Shown in pieces: positions 7,564-17,269 of a DNA stretch of 64,000 bases (its first letter is position 1; each line of letters starts with the position of its first letter). The position numbers and the translations under genes were made by a program. The notes beneath the pieces were generated by a model. The model was not told where the DNA came from, ran no database searches, and saw only the letters and a program-made list of their open reading frames with translations. Source of the stretch: Antrihabitans stalactiti (GTDB taxonomy: Bacteria; Actinomycetota; Actinomycetes; Mycobacteriales; Mycobacteriaceae); NCBI RefSeq assembly GCF_012932915.1, contig NZ_VCQU01000005.1:422394-486393 (forward strand). Direction: 5' to 3'.

Positions 7564-8697
7564 GTGATAAATGTCGAGGATCTGTTCGGCCAACTACGGC
7601 GTCGCCCCGACGTGGAAGCAGCGAACCTGTTCGCCGTCGATGCGGCAGATCGCCTCATTCTCGACCTCGCCGCCGACGATGTCGATGCAGCCGCTCCGGG
7701 CGCGTTGGCGGTGATCGGCGACAGCTACGGTGCGCTCACTCTGGGCGCTGCTGCGCGGTTCGGGTCCACCGGAATTCGGGTTCACCAGGACTTCGTTACC
7801 GGTGAGCAAGCGCTCGTCGCCAACGCGGCCGATGCAGAGCTGACCGGGGCTTTCCGGCATTGCGGCCTGAACGAGGACCTGCTCTCGGGCGCGACCGTCG
7901 TGCTGATGCGGTTGCCACGCAGTCTCGCCGAGCTCGCCGAAACCGCCGACGCGATCGCGCGCTTCGCCTCGCCCGAGGTCAAGGTATTCGCAGGCGGTCG
8001 TGACAAGCATCTGACGCCGGCGATGAACGAGGTCCTGGGTCGGTCGTTCGAGGTGGTCCAGCCCAGCCGTGGTCGACAGAAGTCACGCGTTGTCGTCGCC
8101 GCGACCCCGCGACCAGTCGGCGAGCCGGAGTTTCCGGTGAGCGCGCGCGAGGCCGACATCGACATGGAGATCGTCGCGCACGGAGCGGTTTTCGCCGGTA
8201 CCAAGCTCGACCTGGGAACGCGCTTTCTGCTCGACTTCCTGCCGAAGATGAAGCGCTACGCCGAAACTGCGGTCGATCTCGGTTGCGGCACAGGCGTTCT
8301 CGCCGTTCAACTGGCACGGCAACGGCCGACACTGCGGGTGGTCGGTGTCGACGCGTCGGCTGCCGCGGTTGCCTCGACCTTGGCGACCGCGGAACGAAAT
8401 GGCGTGGCCGACCGGGTCACCGCGGTCCGTGACGATGCGATGTCGTCGCTGGCAGACGGAAGTGTCGATCTCATCGTCTGCAATCCGCCGTTCCATGTCG
8501 GCGCTGCGGTGCACACCGGTCCGGCGTTGGGGATGTTCCGTGCCGCAGGCCGTGTGTTGCGACCCGGCGGAGAGCTGTGGACGGTGTTCAACTCGCACCT
8601 CAACTATCGAGGAGTGTTGGAACAATCTGTCGGACAAACCGACATCATCGGTCGCAATCCGAAATTCACCGTCACAAGGTCCCGCCGCGACCGGTAG
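7564..8697 (+). CDS. Class I SAM methyltransferase, RsmC/RlmG-like
   Basis: Two-domain methyltransferase of about 377 residues. The N-terminal half is a degenerate methyltransferase-like domain. The C-terminal half carries DLGCGTG (SAM-binding motif I, about residue 240) and NPPFH (about residue 304), the catalytic motif of N2-guanine RNA methyltransferases. The length is like that of E. coli RsmC/RlmG, which modify guanines in 16S or 23S rRNA. Which rRNA base is modified cannot be told. The frame is open further upstream and no start has a strong ribosome site, so the GTG at 7564 is a best guess. Confidence 0.8.
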   Translation: MINVEDLFGQLRRRPDVEAANLFAVDAADRLILDLAADDVDAAAPGALAVIGDSYGALTLGAAARFGSTGIRVHQDFVTGEQALVANAADAELTGAFRHCGLNEDLLSGATVVLMRLPRSLAELAETADAIARFASPEVKVFAGGRDKHLTPAMNEVLGRSFEVVQPSRGRQKSRVVVAATPRPVGEPEFPVSAREADIDMEIVAHGAVFAGTKLDLGTRFLLDFLPKMKRYAETAVDLGCGTGVLAVQLARQRPTLRVVGVDASAAAVASTLATAERNGVADRVTAVRDDAMSSLADGSVDLIVCNPPFHVGAAVHTGPALGMFRAAGRVLRPGGELWTVFNSHLNYRGVLEQSVGQTDIIGRNPKFTVTRSRRDR

Positions 8698-8727
8698 AGT
8701 CCGAATTGTCCGTTCGTTTCCCCCAAC

Positions 8728-8754
8728 GGGAACTCGCCTGGGCGTTGCATCGTT
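8728..8754 (+). promoter_or_regulatory. Candidate ECF (SigE/SigH-type) promoter
   Basis: GGGAAC at 8728-8733 and CGTT at 8751-8754 are separated by 17 nt, 39 nt upstream of the Bax-inhibitor-like gene. The pattern matches the GGAAY-N16-18-GTT class used by actinobacterial stress ECF sigma factors. It is a single match without experimental support. Confidence 0.4.
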
Positions 8755-8793
8755 CAATCAGTAAGAATCGCTGCTATCGAGCTACGAGAAGGG

Positions 8794-9651
8794 ATGAGTA
8801 AGGTGCGCACCTCCAGCAACCCGGTGTTCCGCAACCTGCCGCAACAGCAGGGCGGTGGATATGCCAACTTCGGCTCTGCGGCGGCAGGTGCCGGGCAATT
8901 CACCCAGCAGTTCGGCCAGGGTCAGCAATACGCTCCGCAGGATCAGTGGGCGCGTCCGCAGACTTCGCGGTCGATGACCATCGACGACGTCGTCACGAAG
9001 ACCGGCATCACGCTCGCCGTCCTCGCAACCTCGGCGCTCGTCTCGTACCTCCTCGTCAACGGCAACTCGGGCCTCGCGGTGCCGTTCATGGTCGGCGGCG
9101 GTCTCATCGGCTTCGTTCTCGTGCTGATCGGCACGTTCGGCCGGAAGATGGACAACCCCGCTCTCGTGCTCTCGTACGCCGTCGCGGAAGGTTTCTTCCT
9201 CGGCGCGGTATCGCTCGTCTTCAGCGAGTACGTCAGCGTCGGCGGTCCGGGAATGATCGGTCAAGCGGTCCTGGGCACGTTCGGCGTCTTCGGCGGCATG
9301 CTGATCGTCTACAAGACGGGCGCCATCCGCGTCACGCCGCGCTTCACTCGGATGATCATCGGCGGCATCATCGGTGTCTTCGTGCTCATGCTCGGTAACT
9401 TGATCGCAAGCTTCTTCACCGACGGTGGCTTCGGCCTCCGCGAGGCTGGACCGATCGGAATCATCTTCTCCCTCGTCTGCATCGGCCTCGCGGCATTCAG
9501 CTTCTTGCTGGACTTCGACGCTGCCGACCAGATGATTCGCCAGGGCGCTCCCGAAAAGGCTGCCTGGGGCGTGGCATTCGGCCTCACCATCACCTTGGTC
9601 TGGCTCTACGTCGAGATCCTTCGCCTGCTGAGCTACTTCAACAGCGACTAG
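8794..9651 (+). CDS. Bax inhibitor-1/YccA family membrane protein
   Basis: This 285-residue integral membrane protein has an N-terminal Gln/Gly-rich cytoplasmic tail (residues 1-60). It is followed by about seven hydrophobic helices and the family's closing region, which holds DFDAADQMI and WLYVEILRLL. Members of the TMBIM/BI-1 superfamily include pH-sensitive calcium leak channels, but the function in actinobacteria is unknown. The ATG at 8794 has GAAGGG upstream. A strong intrinsic terminator follows, so the gene is probably a single transcription unit. Confidence 0.9.
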   Translation: MSKVRTSSNPVFRNLPQQQGGGYANFGSAAAGAGQFTQQFGQGQQYAPQDQWARPQTSRSMTIDDVVTKTGITLAVLATSALVSYLLVNGNSGLAVPFMVGGGLIGFVLVLIGTFGRKMDNPALVLSYAVAEGFFLGAVSLVFSEYVSVGGPGMIGQAVLGTFGVFGGMLIVYKTGAIRVTPRFTRMIIGGIIGVFVLMLGNLIASFFTDGGFGLREAGPIGIIFSLVCIGLAAFSFLLDFDAADQMIRQGAPEKAAWGVAFGLTITLVWLYVEILRLLSYFNSD

Positions 9652-9668
9652 CAGTCCCTGACACACAG

Positions 9669-9697
9669 AACGGCCCCGCGAAAGCGGGGCCGTTTTG
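9669..9697 (+). terminator. Rho-independent terminator
   Basis: A perfect 11-bp stem (AACGGCCCCGC / GCGGGGCCGTT) with a GAAA tetraloop is followed by a short T-rich run. It lies 17 nt after the Bax-inhibitor-like stop codon. Confidence 0.9.
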
Positions 9698-9794
9698 CTT
9701 ACCTCTCTGAGACCGCCGAGCGGGCGGATTTGCAAACATCGCCTGAATCCGCCCGAGACGCGACGCGCAAAACCGCCCCCTCGACGACGAACTT

Positions 9795-11012
9795 TTAGCT
9801 GAGGCGCTCCAGAACCATCGCCATGCCCTGGCCGCCACCGACGCACATGGTTTCGAGGCCGAAGGTCTTGTCGTAGGTCTGCAGGTTGTTGAGCAGCGTG
9901 GCGGTGATGCGAGCGCCGGTCATGCCGAACGGGTGGCCGAGGGCGATGGCGCCGCCGGAGACGTTCAGCTTGTCCTCGTCGATCTTCAGTTCGCGAGCCG
10001 AACCGAGCACCTGGACCGCGAAGGCTTCGTTGATCTCGAACAAGTCGATGTCACCGATCGTCTTGCCCGCCAACGCCAGCGCCTTCTTGGACGCCTCGAT
10101 GGGACCCAGGCCCATGATCTCGGGGGACAGGCCGGTGACCGCGGTCGACACCACGCGGGCCAGCGGAGTGAGGCCGAGTTCCTTTGCCTTCGTGTCGCTC
10201 ATGATGACGATTGCAGCTGCGCCGTCGTTCAGCGGGCAGGCGTTGCCAGCGGTGATGGTTCCGTCTGGACGGAAGACCGGCTTCAGCTGGGAAACCTTTT
10301 CGTAGGTCGTGCCCGCGCGCGGACCGTCGTCCTTGGACACGACAGTTCCGTCGGCCAGGGTGACCGGAGTGATCTCACGCTCGAAGAAGCCTGCGTTGAT
10401 GGCTTCCTCGGCCTTGTTCTGTGACCGCACACCCCAGTGATCCTGGTCTTCACGGCTGATGCCGGTCAGCTGGACGACGTTCTCGGCCGTCTGGCCCATC
10501 GCGATGTAGGCGTCGGGGATCAGGTCGTCCTCGCGCGGATCGTGCCACGTCACGCCGCCGAGTGCGGCTGTCGCGGTGCGGGCTTCGGCGTCGGCGAACA
10601 GCGGGTTCTTGGTGTTGGGCAGGCCGTCGCTGCTTCCCTTGCCGAAGCTCGACACGGTCTCGACGCCGGCGGAAATGAAGACATCGCCCTCGCCTGCCCT
10701 GATTGCGTGCATCGCCATGCGGGTGGTCTGCAGCGACGACGAACAGTAGCGGGTGATCGTGGTTCCTGGGAGGTGGTCGTAGCCGAGCTGGACGGCGACG
10801 ACGCGGCCGAGGTTGTAGCCCTGCTCGCCGCCGGGGAGACCGCAGCCCAGAATCAAGTCGTCGATTTCGGTGGGGTCGAGCGCGGGCACCTTGGCAAGTG
10901 CGGCCTTCACCATCTGCGCGGTCAGGTCGTCGGCGCGCATGCCCACGAGTGAGCCCTTTCCTGCGCGGCCGATCGGTGAGCGTGCGATGGAGACGATTAC
11001 GGCCTCAGGCAT
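9795..11012 (-). CDS. fadA3: Acetyl-CoA acyltransferase (thiolase)
   Basis: The 405-residue thiolase starts at ATG 11012 (MPEAVIVSIARSPIGRA). All three catalytic elements are present: nucleophilic Cys90 in RYCSSSLQT, the His motif GGAIALGHPFGMTGAR, and the second Cys in MCVGGGQG near the C-terminus. It should cleave 3-ketoacyl-CoA with CoA, or run the reverse condensation. The sequence is very close to what I recall of M. tuberculosis FadA3 (Rv1074c), and it keeps the Rv1075c neighbour. It lies 8 nt after the GDSL-hydrolase stop, so the two are probably co-transcribed. Confidence 0.95.
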   Translation of the reverse strand: MPEAVIVSIARSPIGRAGKGSLVGMRADDLTAQMVKAALAKVPALDPTEIDDLILGCGLPGGEQGYNLGRVVAVQLGYDHLPGTTITRYCSSSLQTTRMAMHAIRAGEGDVFISAGVETVSSFGKGSSDGLPNTKNPLFADAEARTATAALGGVTWHDPREDDLIPDAYIAMGQTAENVVQLTGISREDQDHWGVRSQNKAEEAINAGFFEREITPVTLADGTVVSKDDGPRAGTTYEKVSQLKPVFRPDGTITAGNACPLNDGAAAIVIMSDTKAKELGLTPLARVVSTAVTGLSPEIMGLGPIEASKKALALAGKTIGDIDLFEINEAFAVQVLGSARELKIDEDKLNVSGGAIALGHPFGMTGARITATLLNNLQTYDKTFGLETMCVGGGQGMAMVLERLS

Positions 11013-11020
11013 GTGAGCTC

Positions 11021-12022
11021 CTATTTGTGTGTGGGCCCGACGCTTGAATTCGCGGGCGCAAGTCTCGAAACCGAATCTACGTTGCCCTCGTGGCGCCGCA
11101 GGAACCGGTTCGCCGACTCCGTCGCACGGCTGATCAGGCGCCGACTTTCGGCGGCTTCGGACAGGGTGGGAAGTGTCGGAAGCGGGCCGCCGCGCCACTC
11201 GCCGAGTGCACTCGCGAGGACGGGCAGAACGAGCTTCGCGGCCAGTTCGTAGCCGGCGGCGGAGGGGTGGAAACCGTCCGAGGAGAACATCCTGTCCGGT
11301 GCTGCGAGGAACTCGGGTGAGAGCAGGTCGGCCATGGCGACCGGATGCCCGCCTGCTGCTGTTGTCTCCGCGGATTGGGCACGCGCAAGTAGCAGGCCCC
11401 ATTCCCGCACCACCGTGCGGAGCGGCTGGGGGATGGCGGTGACGATTCCAAGGTCCGGGCACGTGCCGACCACAACGACGGCACCGCTTTGACGCAGCCG
11501 TCGCACCGCGTCGCCGAGGCGCTCGGCGGAGCGTCCGATCGAGTGCTTCTTGGTGACGTCGTTTGCGCCGACGAAGATCACCGCAGCATCCGGCGGTCGT
11601 CCCGCGACGAACATCGCGTCGACCTGGCCCTTCAGCCCTTTCGACGTCGCGCCCGAGATGGCCTTGGTGCTCAGGCGGATTCGTTTTCCAGTTTCTTCGG
11701 CAAGACCACGCGCAATCCGCACTCCAGGAACTTCGTCGGCGACGACGCAGCCGAGCCCCGCAGCCGTCGAATCGCCGAAGATCATCAGGTAGATGTCGTA
11801 CTGAGCGCCCATGCGCCATGGTTCGGGTTTGCCGCTGCCCGCGACGTAAATGCCGTCCGCTTCAGGCGGTTTCGCGGTGTTGCGGCCGATCACTCCGCGC
11901 GCGGCGCTCGCCTGCGACATCAAGTGTTTGTACGCGGCCCACGACACCGTCCCCGCGCTCGAGCCGGCAACCACGGTTGCAGCTCCGGTGGCTACCGCGG
12001 TTCGCCATCCCGTGACAGACAT
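11021..12022 (-). CDS. SGNH/GDSL hydrolase (Rv1075c-like)
   Basis: This 333-residue protein has an N-terminal hydrophobic segment (residues 8-30), suggesting export or membrane anchoring. The SGNH blocks are FGDSTAAG (block I, nucleophile Ser, about residue 84), GANDVT (block III, about residue 150), and DGFHPSAAGY (block V, catalytic Asp and His, about residue 250). It is the positional counterpart of Rv1075c, which I recall being described as a GDSL esterase. The likely substrate is a short-chain ester at the cell envelope. It precedes the thiolase and is divergent from cbs. Confidence 0.88.
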   Translation of the reverse strand: MSVTGWRTAVATGAATVVAGSSAGTVSWAAYKHLMSQASAARGVIGRNTAKPPEADGIYVAGSGKPEPWRMGAQYDIYLMIFGDSTAAGLGCVVADEVPGVRIARGLAEETGKRIRLSTKAISGATSKGLKGQVDAMFVAGRPPDAAVIFVGANDVTKKHSIGRSAERLGDAVRRLRQSGAVVVVGTCPDLGIVTAIPQPLRTVVREWGLLLARAQSAETTAAGGHPVAMADLLSPEFLAAPDRMFSSDGFHPSAAGYELAAKLVLPVLASALGEWRGGPLPTLPTLSEAAESRRLISRATESANRFLRRHEGNVDSVSRLAPANSSVGPTHK

Positions 12023-12119
12023 TGCTGATGCACCTTTCGAAATCGGTCAGGCAACACAAATCTAACCGCTTTCGACCGCCTCCGCCCGGAGGTCCCGCGC
12101 ACTCTGGGAACATGGGGGC

Positions 12120-13505
<1,386 letters not shown>

Positions 13506-13508
13506 CAG

Positions 13509-14216
13509 TCACTGCCACTTCTGCACGTTTTCCACCGACTGGATGTCTTTCGCGACGAGCGTACGGTCCTCGTCCGAGAGTTCGATTTTTTGCAGTTCGG
13601 TGAGGTACTCGCGAGAGCGTTCGGGTTCGTTCTTGGCACTGGCGATTTCGGCGAGCGCGGCTAGGGCACGGACCCTGTCGACCGCCGGAGCGTCGGGGCC
13701 GAACCGCGCGAGACCGACTTTCAACACTCTCGACGCCGCTTTGTCGTCGTTCTTGAAGTCGCGCAGGATTCGGGCATTGTCGACGACCTTGGCCAGCCCC
13801 GTCAGCTCCTTCGAGCCGCCGTACTCGAGGTCGGTCGGCTCGTCCCGTTGGACGTAGAGCACCGACGTTCCGGTTGGATCGACGATCGTGAACCTGCTTT
13901 GCCCTTCCCGAAATCGGGTGATGCGGGGTGTTCCTTTGGCGGGAATCTTGCCGTAGTGACTGCGCAAAGCCGCGGTGAATTCACGGTGGTAGGTCGCGAC
14001 GTCGTCGACCATGATCAGGCATCTGCTTGCCAGTGCGCGGGCGTCGACATCCTTTGGCGGCGAATAGAAATGCAGGTCGAACGACCCGCGCCGGACGGCG
14101 CCGTAGAGGTACGGCTTCGTCTGCTCGTAGGTCACCTCGAACCCCAGGGTTTTGTAGAAGGCGAGAGTTTCGTCGAGGTCTGCGCAGGGGAGCATGGGGA
14201 TCGCAGTTTCGTTCAC
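13509..14216 (-). CDS. VOC (glyoxalase/bleomycin-resistance fold) protein with C-terminal helical extension
   Basis: The start is GTG 14216, with AGGAG five bases upstream. Residues 1-125 form a VOC domain (MLPCADLDETLAFYKTLGFE, ending TSVLYVQRD). The remaining roughly 110 residues are helical and charged, resembling tetratricopeptide-like helices, which is unusual for stand-alone VOC proteins. The gene is divergent from a PadR regulator, with two palindromes between them, so it is very likely its target. VOC proteins under PadR control are often drug-binding or detoxifying, but the ligand here is unknown. Confidence 0.8.
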   Translation of the reverse strand: MNETAIPMLPCADLDETLAFYKTLGFEVTYEQTKPYLYGAVRRGSFDLHFYSPPKDVDARALASRCLIMVDDVATYHREFTAALRSHYGKIPAKGTPRITRFREGQSRFTIVDPTGTSVLYVQRDEPTDLEYGGSKELTGLAKVVDNARILRDFKNDDKAASRVLKVGLARFGPDAPAVDRVRALAALAEIASAKNEPERSREYLTELQKIELSDEDRTLVAKDIQSVENVQKWQ

Positions 14217-14228
14217 ATCGACTCCTGG

Positions 14229-14244
14229 TAATCAAGTTTGATTA
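14229..14244. promoter_or_regulatory. Probable PadR operator 1
   Basis: TAATCAA-GT-TTGATTA is a palindrome with perfect 7-bp arms. It lies 12 nt upstream of the VOC start codon, immediately beside its ribosome site. It shares its core with the second site 28 nt further on. Repressor binding here would block VOC transcription. Confidence 0.6.
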
Positions 14245-14271
14245 GACAGGCTAGCTCCCAGTTTTGCCGGA

Positions 14272-14285
14272 AGTCAAACTTGACT
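14272..14285. promoter_or_regulatory. Probable PadR operator 2
   Basis: AGTCAA-AC-TTGACT has perfect 6-bp arms and the same rTCAA-NN-TTGAy core as operator 1. It lies 30 nt upstream of the padR-family start, suggesting autoregulation together with control of the divergent gene. Confidence 0.6.
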
Positions 14286-14315
14286 ACCGACGGGGGAGTG
14301 ACACACACTCCTTCC

Positions 14316-14870
14316 ATGTCAGCAGTGCGGCTGCTCGTCCTGGGAGTGATCCGACAGCATCAGCCGGTGCATGGTTACGCCGTGCACCGCGAGCTGGCGT
14401 CGTGGCGCATCGAGACATGGACGAACGTGAAGCCGGGTTCGGTCTATCACGCTCTGAAGCAGCTCACCAAGGAAGGAAGGTTGCGCGAAGCAGGCACGGA
14501 AGCGAGCACCACGGGCCCGGGGCGAACGCTGTACGAAGTCACCGAGGCGGGGGAGTCCGAATTCGTCGAATTGCTCGAAGCAGCGCTCGTCAGCATCGAC
14601 ATGGAGGAACTCGGCGCAGGGATTGCGTTCATGCAAACGCTGCCTCGCCAGCAGGTCATCACGTTGCTGCAGGAACAGCGTCGCCGCAGCGTCGAAGCGC
14701 GTGACAGTTTGACCGACATGAAGGCGACGTACCCCGACGCTTACGAGGCTCCCCACTCGCGCGACCTGCTCACGCTGTGGAGTGGGTCGTTTTCCGCGAT
14801 CGCCGCTTGGACCGACGACCTCGTCGGTCGCCTCGAAGCCGGCGAATACCGCATGGCGGGGGAAGGCTGA
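14316..14870 (+). CDS. PadR-family transcriptional regulator
   Basis: The product is 184 residues from ATG 14316 (MSAVRLLVLG). A GTG six codons upstream is an alternative. The N-terminal winged helix has the PadR signature LVLGVIRQHQPVHGYAVHREL, then a wing KPGSVYHALKQLTKEGRL, and TGPGRTLYEVTEAGE near residue 75. The C-terminal half is a helical dimerisation domain. PadR proteins repress a divergent gene until a phenolic or drug ligand binds. The ligand is not predictable here, but two matched palindromes in the shared intergenic region support local control of the VOC gene. Confidence 0.92.
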   Translation: MSAVRLLVLGVIRQHQPVHGYAVHRELASWRIETWTNVKPGSVYHALKQLTKEGRLREAGTEASTTGPGRTLYEVTEAGESEFVELLEAALVSIDMEELGAGIAFMQTLPRQQVITLLQEQRRRSVEARDSLTDMKATYPDAYEAPHSRDLLTLWSGSFSAIAAWTDDLVGRLEAGEYRMAGEG

Positions 14871-14872
14871 CC

Positions 14873-16042
14873 TCAGCGGAAGGCGCTCGACCCCGTCAAC
14901 GCCTGACCGATCACCAGCTGATGGACCTCGGCCGTGCCTTCGTATGTGAGCACCGATTCGAGGTTGTTCGCGTGCCGGAGCACCGGGTACTCGAGGGTGA
15001 TTCCGTTCGCACCCAAGATCGTTCGGCATTCTCGAGCGATCTTGATTGCTTCGCGAGTGTTGTTCAATTTGCCGACGCTGACCTGTTCCGGACGCAAGGT
15101 TCCGTTGTCTTTCAGGCGACCCAGGTGCAGGGCAAGCAGCTGACCCTTGCCCAATTCGACCGCCATGTCCGCGATCTTGGCTTGGGTCAGCTGGTATGCG
15201 GCAAGCTTCTTTTCGAAGACGTCGCGAGTCTGGGAGTACTCGATGGCCGATTCGAGACAGTCACGAGCGGCGCCCATCGAACCGAAGATGATGCCGAAAC
15301 GGGCCTCTGACAGGCAGCCGAGCGGTCCGGCGAGACCGCGGGCGTCGGGCAGCAAAGCCTCTGCTGGGAGTCGGACGTCGTCGAAACTCAGCTCGGCGGT
15401 GATCGACGCACGCAACGAGAGCTTCTTGTGCATCTCGCGCGAGGTGAAGCCCGGGGAATCGGTGGGGACGATGAAGCCCCGAATTCGGTCGTCGGTCTGA
15501 GCCCACACGATCGCGATGTCGGCGACGGTCCCGTTGGTGATCCACATCTTCGAGCCGTTGAGTACCCAGTCCGAACCATCCTGGCGAGCGCGAGTACGCA
15601 TGCCGCCGGGGTTGGAGCCGAAGTCGGGTTCGGTCAGGCCGAAACAGCCGAGCGTCTCGCCTGCCGCCATGCCGGGCAGGTAGCGCTGCTTCTGCTCCTC
15701 TGTGCCGTACTTGTAGATCGCGCTCATAGCGAGTGATCCCTGGACCGAGATCATGCTGCGTGCGCCCGAATCGGCGGCCTCGATCTCCAAGCAGGCGATA
15801 CCGTACGCCGTTGCCGACGTGCCTGCGCAGCCGTAGCCGTGCAAATGCATGCCGAACAGGCCGAGTTTGCCGAATTCCGGCGCCAGGTCGCGGACAGGGA
15901 AGGTGCCCGATTCGAACCAGTCCGCGACGTGCGGACGGAGGCGTTCGGCGGCGAACTTGCGTACCGTCTGCGCGATCTCGCGCTCTTCCGGTAACAGAAG
16001 CGAGTCGATTGCGAACAACTCATCGACGGTTTGCGTTGTCAT
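14873..16042 (-). CDS. Acyl-CoA dehydrogenase, glutaryl-CoA dehydrogenase-like
   Basis: This 389-residue flavoenzyme starts at ATG 16042 (MTTQTVDEL). The FAD-binding segment is GLTEPDFGSNPGGMRTRAR (about residue 135), with WITNG near residue 167. The catalytic base is Glu368 in LTYEGTAEVHQL. The C-terminal pattern YEGT..VHQLVIGQALTG is that of glutaryl-CoA and related short-chain dehydrogenases. Whether it also decarboxylates glutaryl-CoA cannot be said. The gene is divergent from the LipU-like esterase and convergent with the padR gene, 2 nt apart. Confidence 0.88.
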   Translation of the reverse strand: MTTQTVDELFAIDSLLLPEEREIAQTVRKFAAERLRPHVADWFESGTFPVRDLAPEFGKLGLFGMHLHGYGCAGTSATAYGIACLEIEAADSGARSMISVQGSLAMSAIYKYGTEEQKQRYLPGMAAGETLGCFGLTEPDFGSNPGGMRTRARQDGSDWVLNGSKMWITNGTVADIAIVWAQTDDRIRGFIVPTDSPGFTSREMHKKLSLRASITAELSFDDVRLPAEALLPDARGLAGPLGCLSEARFGIIFGSMGAARDCLESAIEYSQTRDVFEKKLAAYQLTQAKIADMAVELGKGQLLALHLGRLKDNGTLRPEQVSVGKLNNTREAIKIARECRTILGANGITLEYPVLRHANNLESVLTYEGTAEVHQLVIGQALTGSSAFR

Positions 16043-16068
16043 ATATGCAAGATACGACAAGGCCTCTG

Positions 16069-16083
16069 TTGACCAATCGTCAA
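16069..16083. promoter_or_regulatory. Small palindrome in divergent promoter region
   Basis: TTGAC-CAATC-GTCAA lies between the divergent acyl-CoA dehydrogenase and LipU-like genes, 26 nt upstream of the former. Arms are only 5 bp, so it may be chance. If real, it could be an operator or the edge of a -35 element. Confidence 0.25.
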
Positions 16084-16174
16084 TAGTTGAGAAATGGGCG
16101 AGAGTGCCCTACCGTGATGCGACAACATCGGACAAGCGTCCAGGACGCTCGTTCGGGATCCTGAAAGGGCCATC

Positions 16175-17209
16175 ATGCCGCAACGACGCGGATATGCAGC
16201 TGGTCCGACGCGCAACAGCGCGTCGGTCGAACCCGTGACCACCCACTTCGGTGGTGGCAGTCCGGTGTCCAAGATCGTGGATCGCGTACTCCGAAGCACG
16301 GTGAAGCCGGTGATCTCCGTGTGGTCGAAGGCACCCGACCTGCCGTGGCCCTACGCCGTCGTCGACTACTTGGGTCGCCCCCTCACACGAGTCCGCGGCA
16401 CGACTGTGCGCTCGATTCGACTCCGCAACTGCAACGCCGAGATCGTCACGCCTCCAGGAGAGGCGCCCGTCCGGACGATGCTCTACCTGCACGGCGGCGC
16501 CTTCCTCGTCGGTGGCCGTCATCTCCATCGGCAGCTGATTTCGAGGATCGCCGATATCACGCGTTCGTCGGTGCTCGCCGTCGATTATCGGCAGATGCCG
16601 AAACACGCTGTCAGCACGTCGGTCGAGGATTGCGTCGACGCGTACCGGCATCTGCTCAGTGAAGGCCACGCGCCGGAGGACATCGTCATTGCGGGCGATT
16701 CGGCTGGCGGCTATCTCACGTTCATGACCGCGATTGTCGCGATCGAAGAAGGACTCCCGGCGCCCGCCGCCCTGGTGGCGCTCTCACCGTTGACCGATCT
16801 CGAGATGGCCGACAAGCTCGGGGCGCCGAGTTCCGAGACGTGCTCGATATTCCCTCGCCACACCGCCCCCGCTCTGTACGGGATGTATCAGGCCATCGAG
16901 ACGCGGTCCGGGTCGAAGCGTCGCACCGGCAGCGCGTCGCCGGTCGATTGCGACTTGCACGCATTGCCGCCGACGCTGATCCAGGCGAGTACCACCGAGA
17001 TGTTGTATCCCGATGCCATGTTGATGGCACAGCGGTTGATGGAAGCGGGCGTCCCGGTGGAATTGCAGACCTGGGACGGCCAGGCGCACGTCTTCCAAGC
17101 AGGCGCAGGCATCATGCCCGAAGCCGCGCACGCGGTCGCCAACATCGGTGAATTCATCGAGCGGGTCATGCCGGTCGGCGCCGCAGCCGATCTGCGCGCG
17201 ATCGGCTGA
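16175..17209 (+). CDS. lipU: Alpha/beta hydrolase of the hormone-sensitive-lipase family (LipU-like)
   Basis: This 344-residue esterase carries YLHGGAF (oxyanion-hole HGG, about residue 107), the nucleophile elbow GDSAGG (Ser about 175), a late Asp in EMLYPDAM (about residue 277), and the catalytic His in GQAHVFQ (about residue 304). This is the classical hormone-sensitive lipase/LipH-type arrangement, acting on carboxyl esters. The positional counterpart is Rv1076 (lipU). The ATG at 16175 is used. No signal peptide is visible. A family 2 palindrome follows 13 nt after the stop. Confidence 0.88.
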   Translation: MPQRRGYAAGPTRNSASVEPVTTHFGGGSPVSKIVDRVLRSTVKPVISVWSKAPDLPWPYAVVDYLGRPLTRVRGTTVRSIRLRNCNAEIVTPPGEAPVRTMLYLHGGAFLVGGRHLHRQLISRIADITRSSVLAVDYRQMPKHAVSTSVEDCVDAYRHLLSEGHAPEDIVIAGDSAGGYLTFMTAIVAIEEGLPAPAALVALSPLTDLEMADKLGAPSSETCSIFPRHTAPALYGMYQAIETRSGSKRRTGSASPVDCDLHALPPTLIQASTTEMLYPDAMLMAQRLMEAGVPVELQTWDGQAHVFQAGAGIMPEAAHAVANIGEFIERVMPVGAAADLRAIG

Positions 17210-17222
17210 CACCCACCCAGGG

Positions 17223-17266
17223 TCGTGAGTCTTTTAGGAGTCCAGAGACTCCTAAAAGACTCACGA
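17223..17266. repeat. 44-bp palindromic repeat, family 2, copy 1
   Basis: Perfect 20-bp arms (TCGTGAGTCTTTTAGGAGTC and its reverse complement) flank the loop CAGA. It sits between convergent genes, 13 nt after the lipU stop and 3 nt before the DHFR-like gene stop. It probably acts as a bidirectional hairpin at the 3' ends. Confidence 0.9.
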
Positions 17267-17269
17267 GGG

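Noticed and set aside
8782..9846. A 354-codon minus-strand frame over the Bax-inhibitor-like gene and terminator
   Set aside because: It is very acidic, runs through a strong terminator hairpin and has no recognisable domain; it is a shadow frame.
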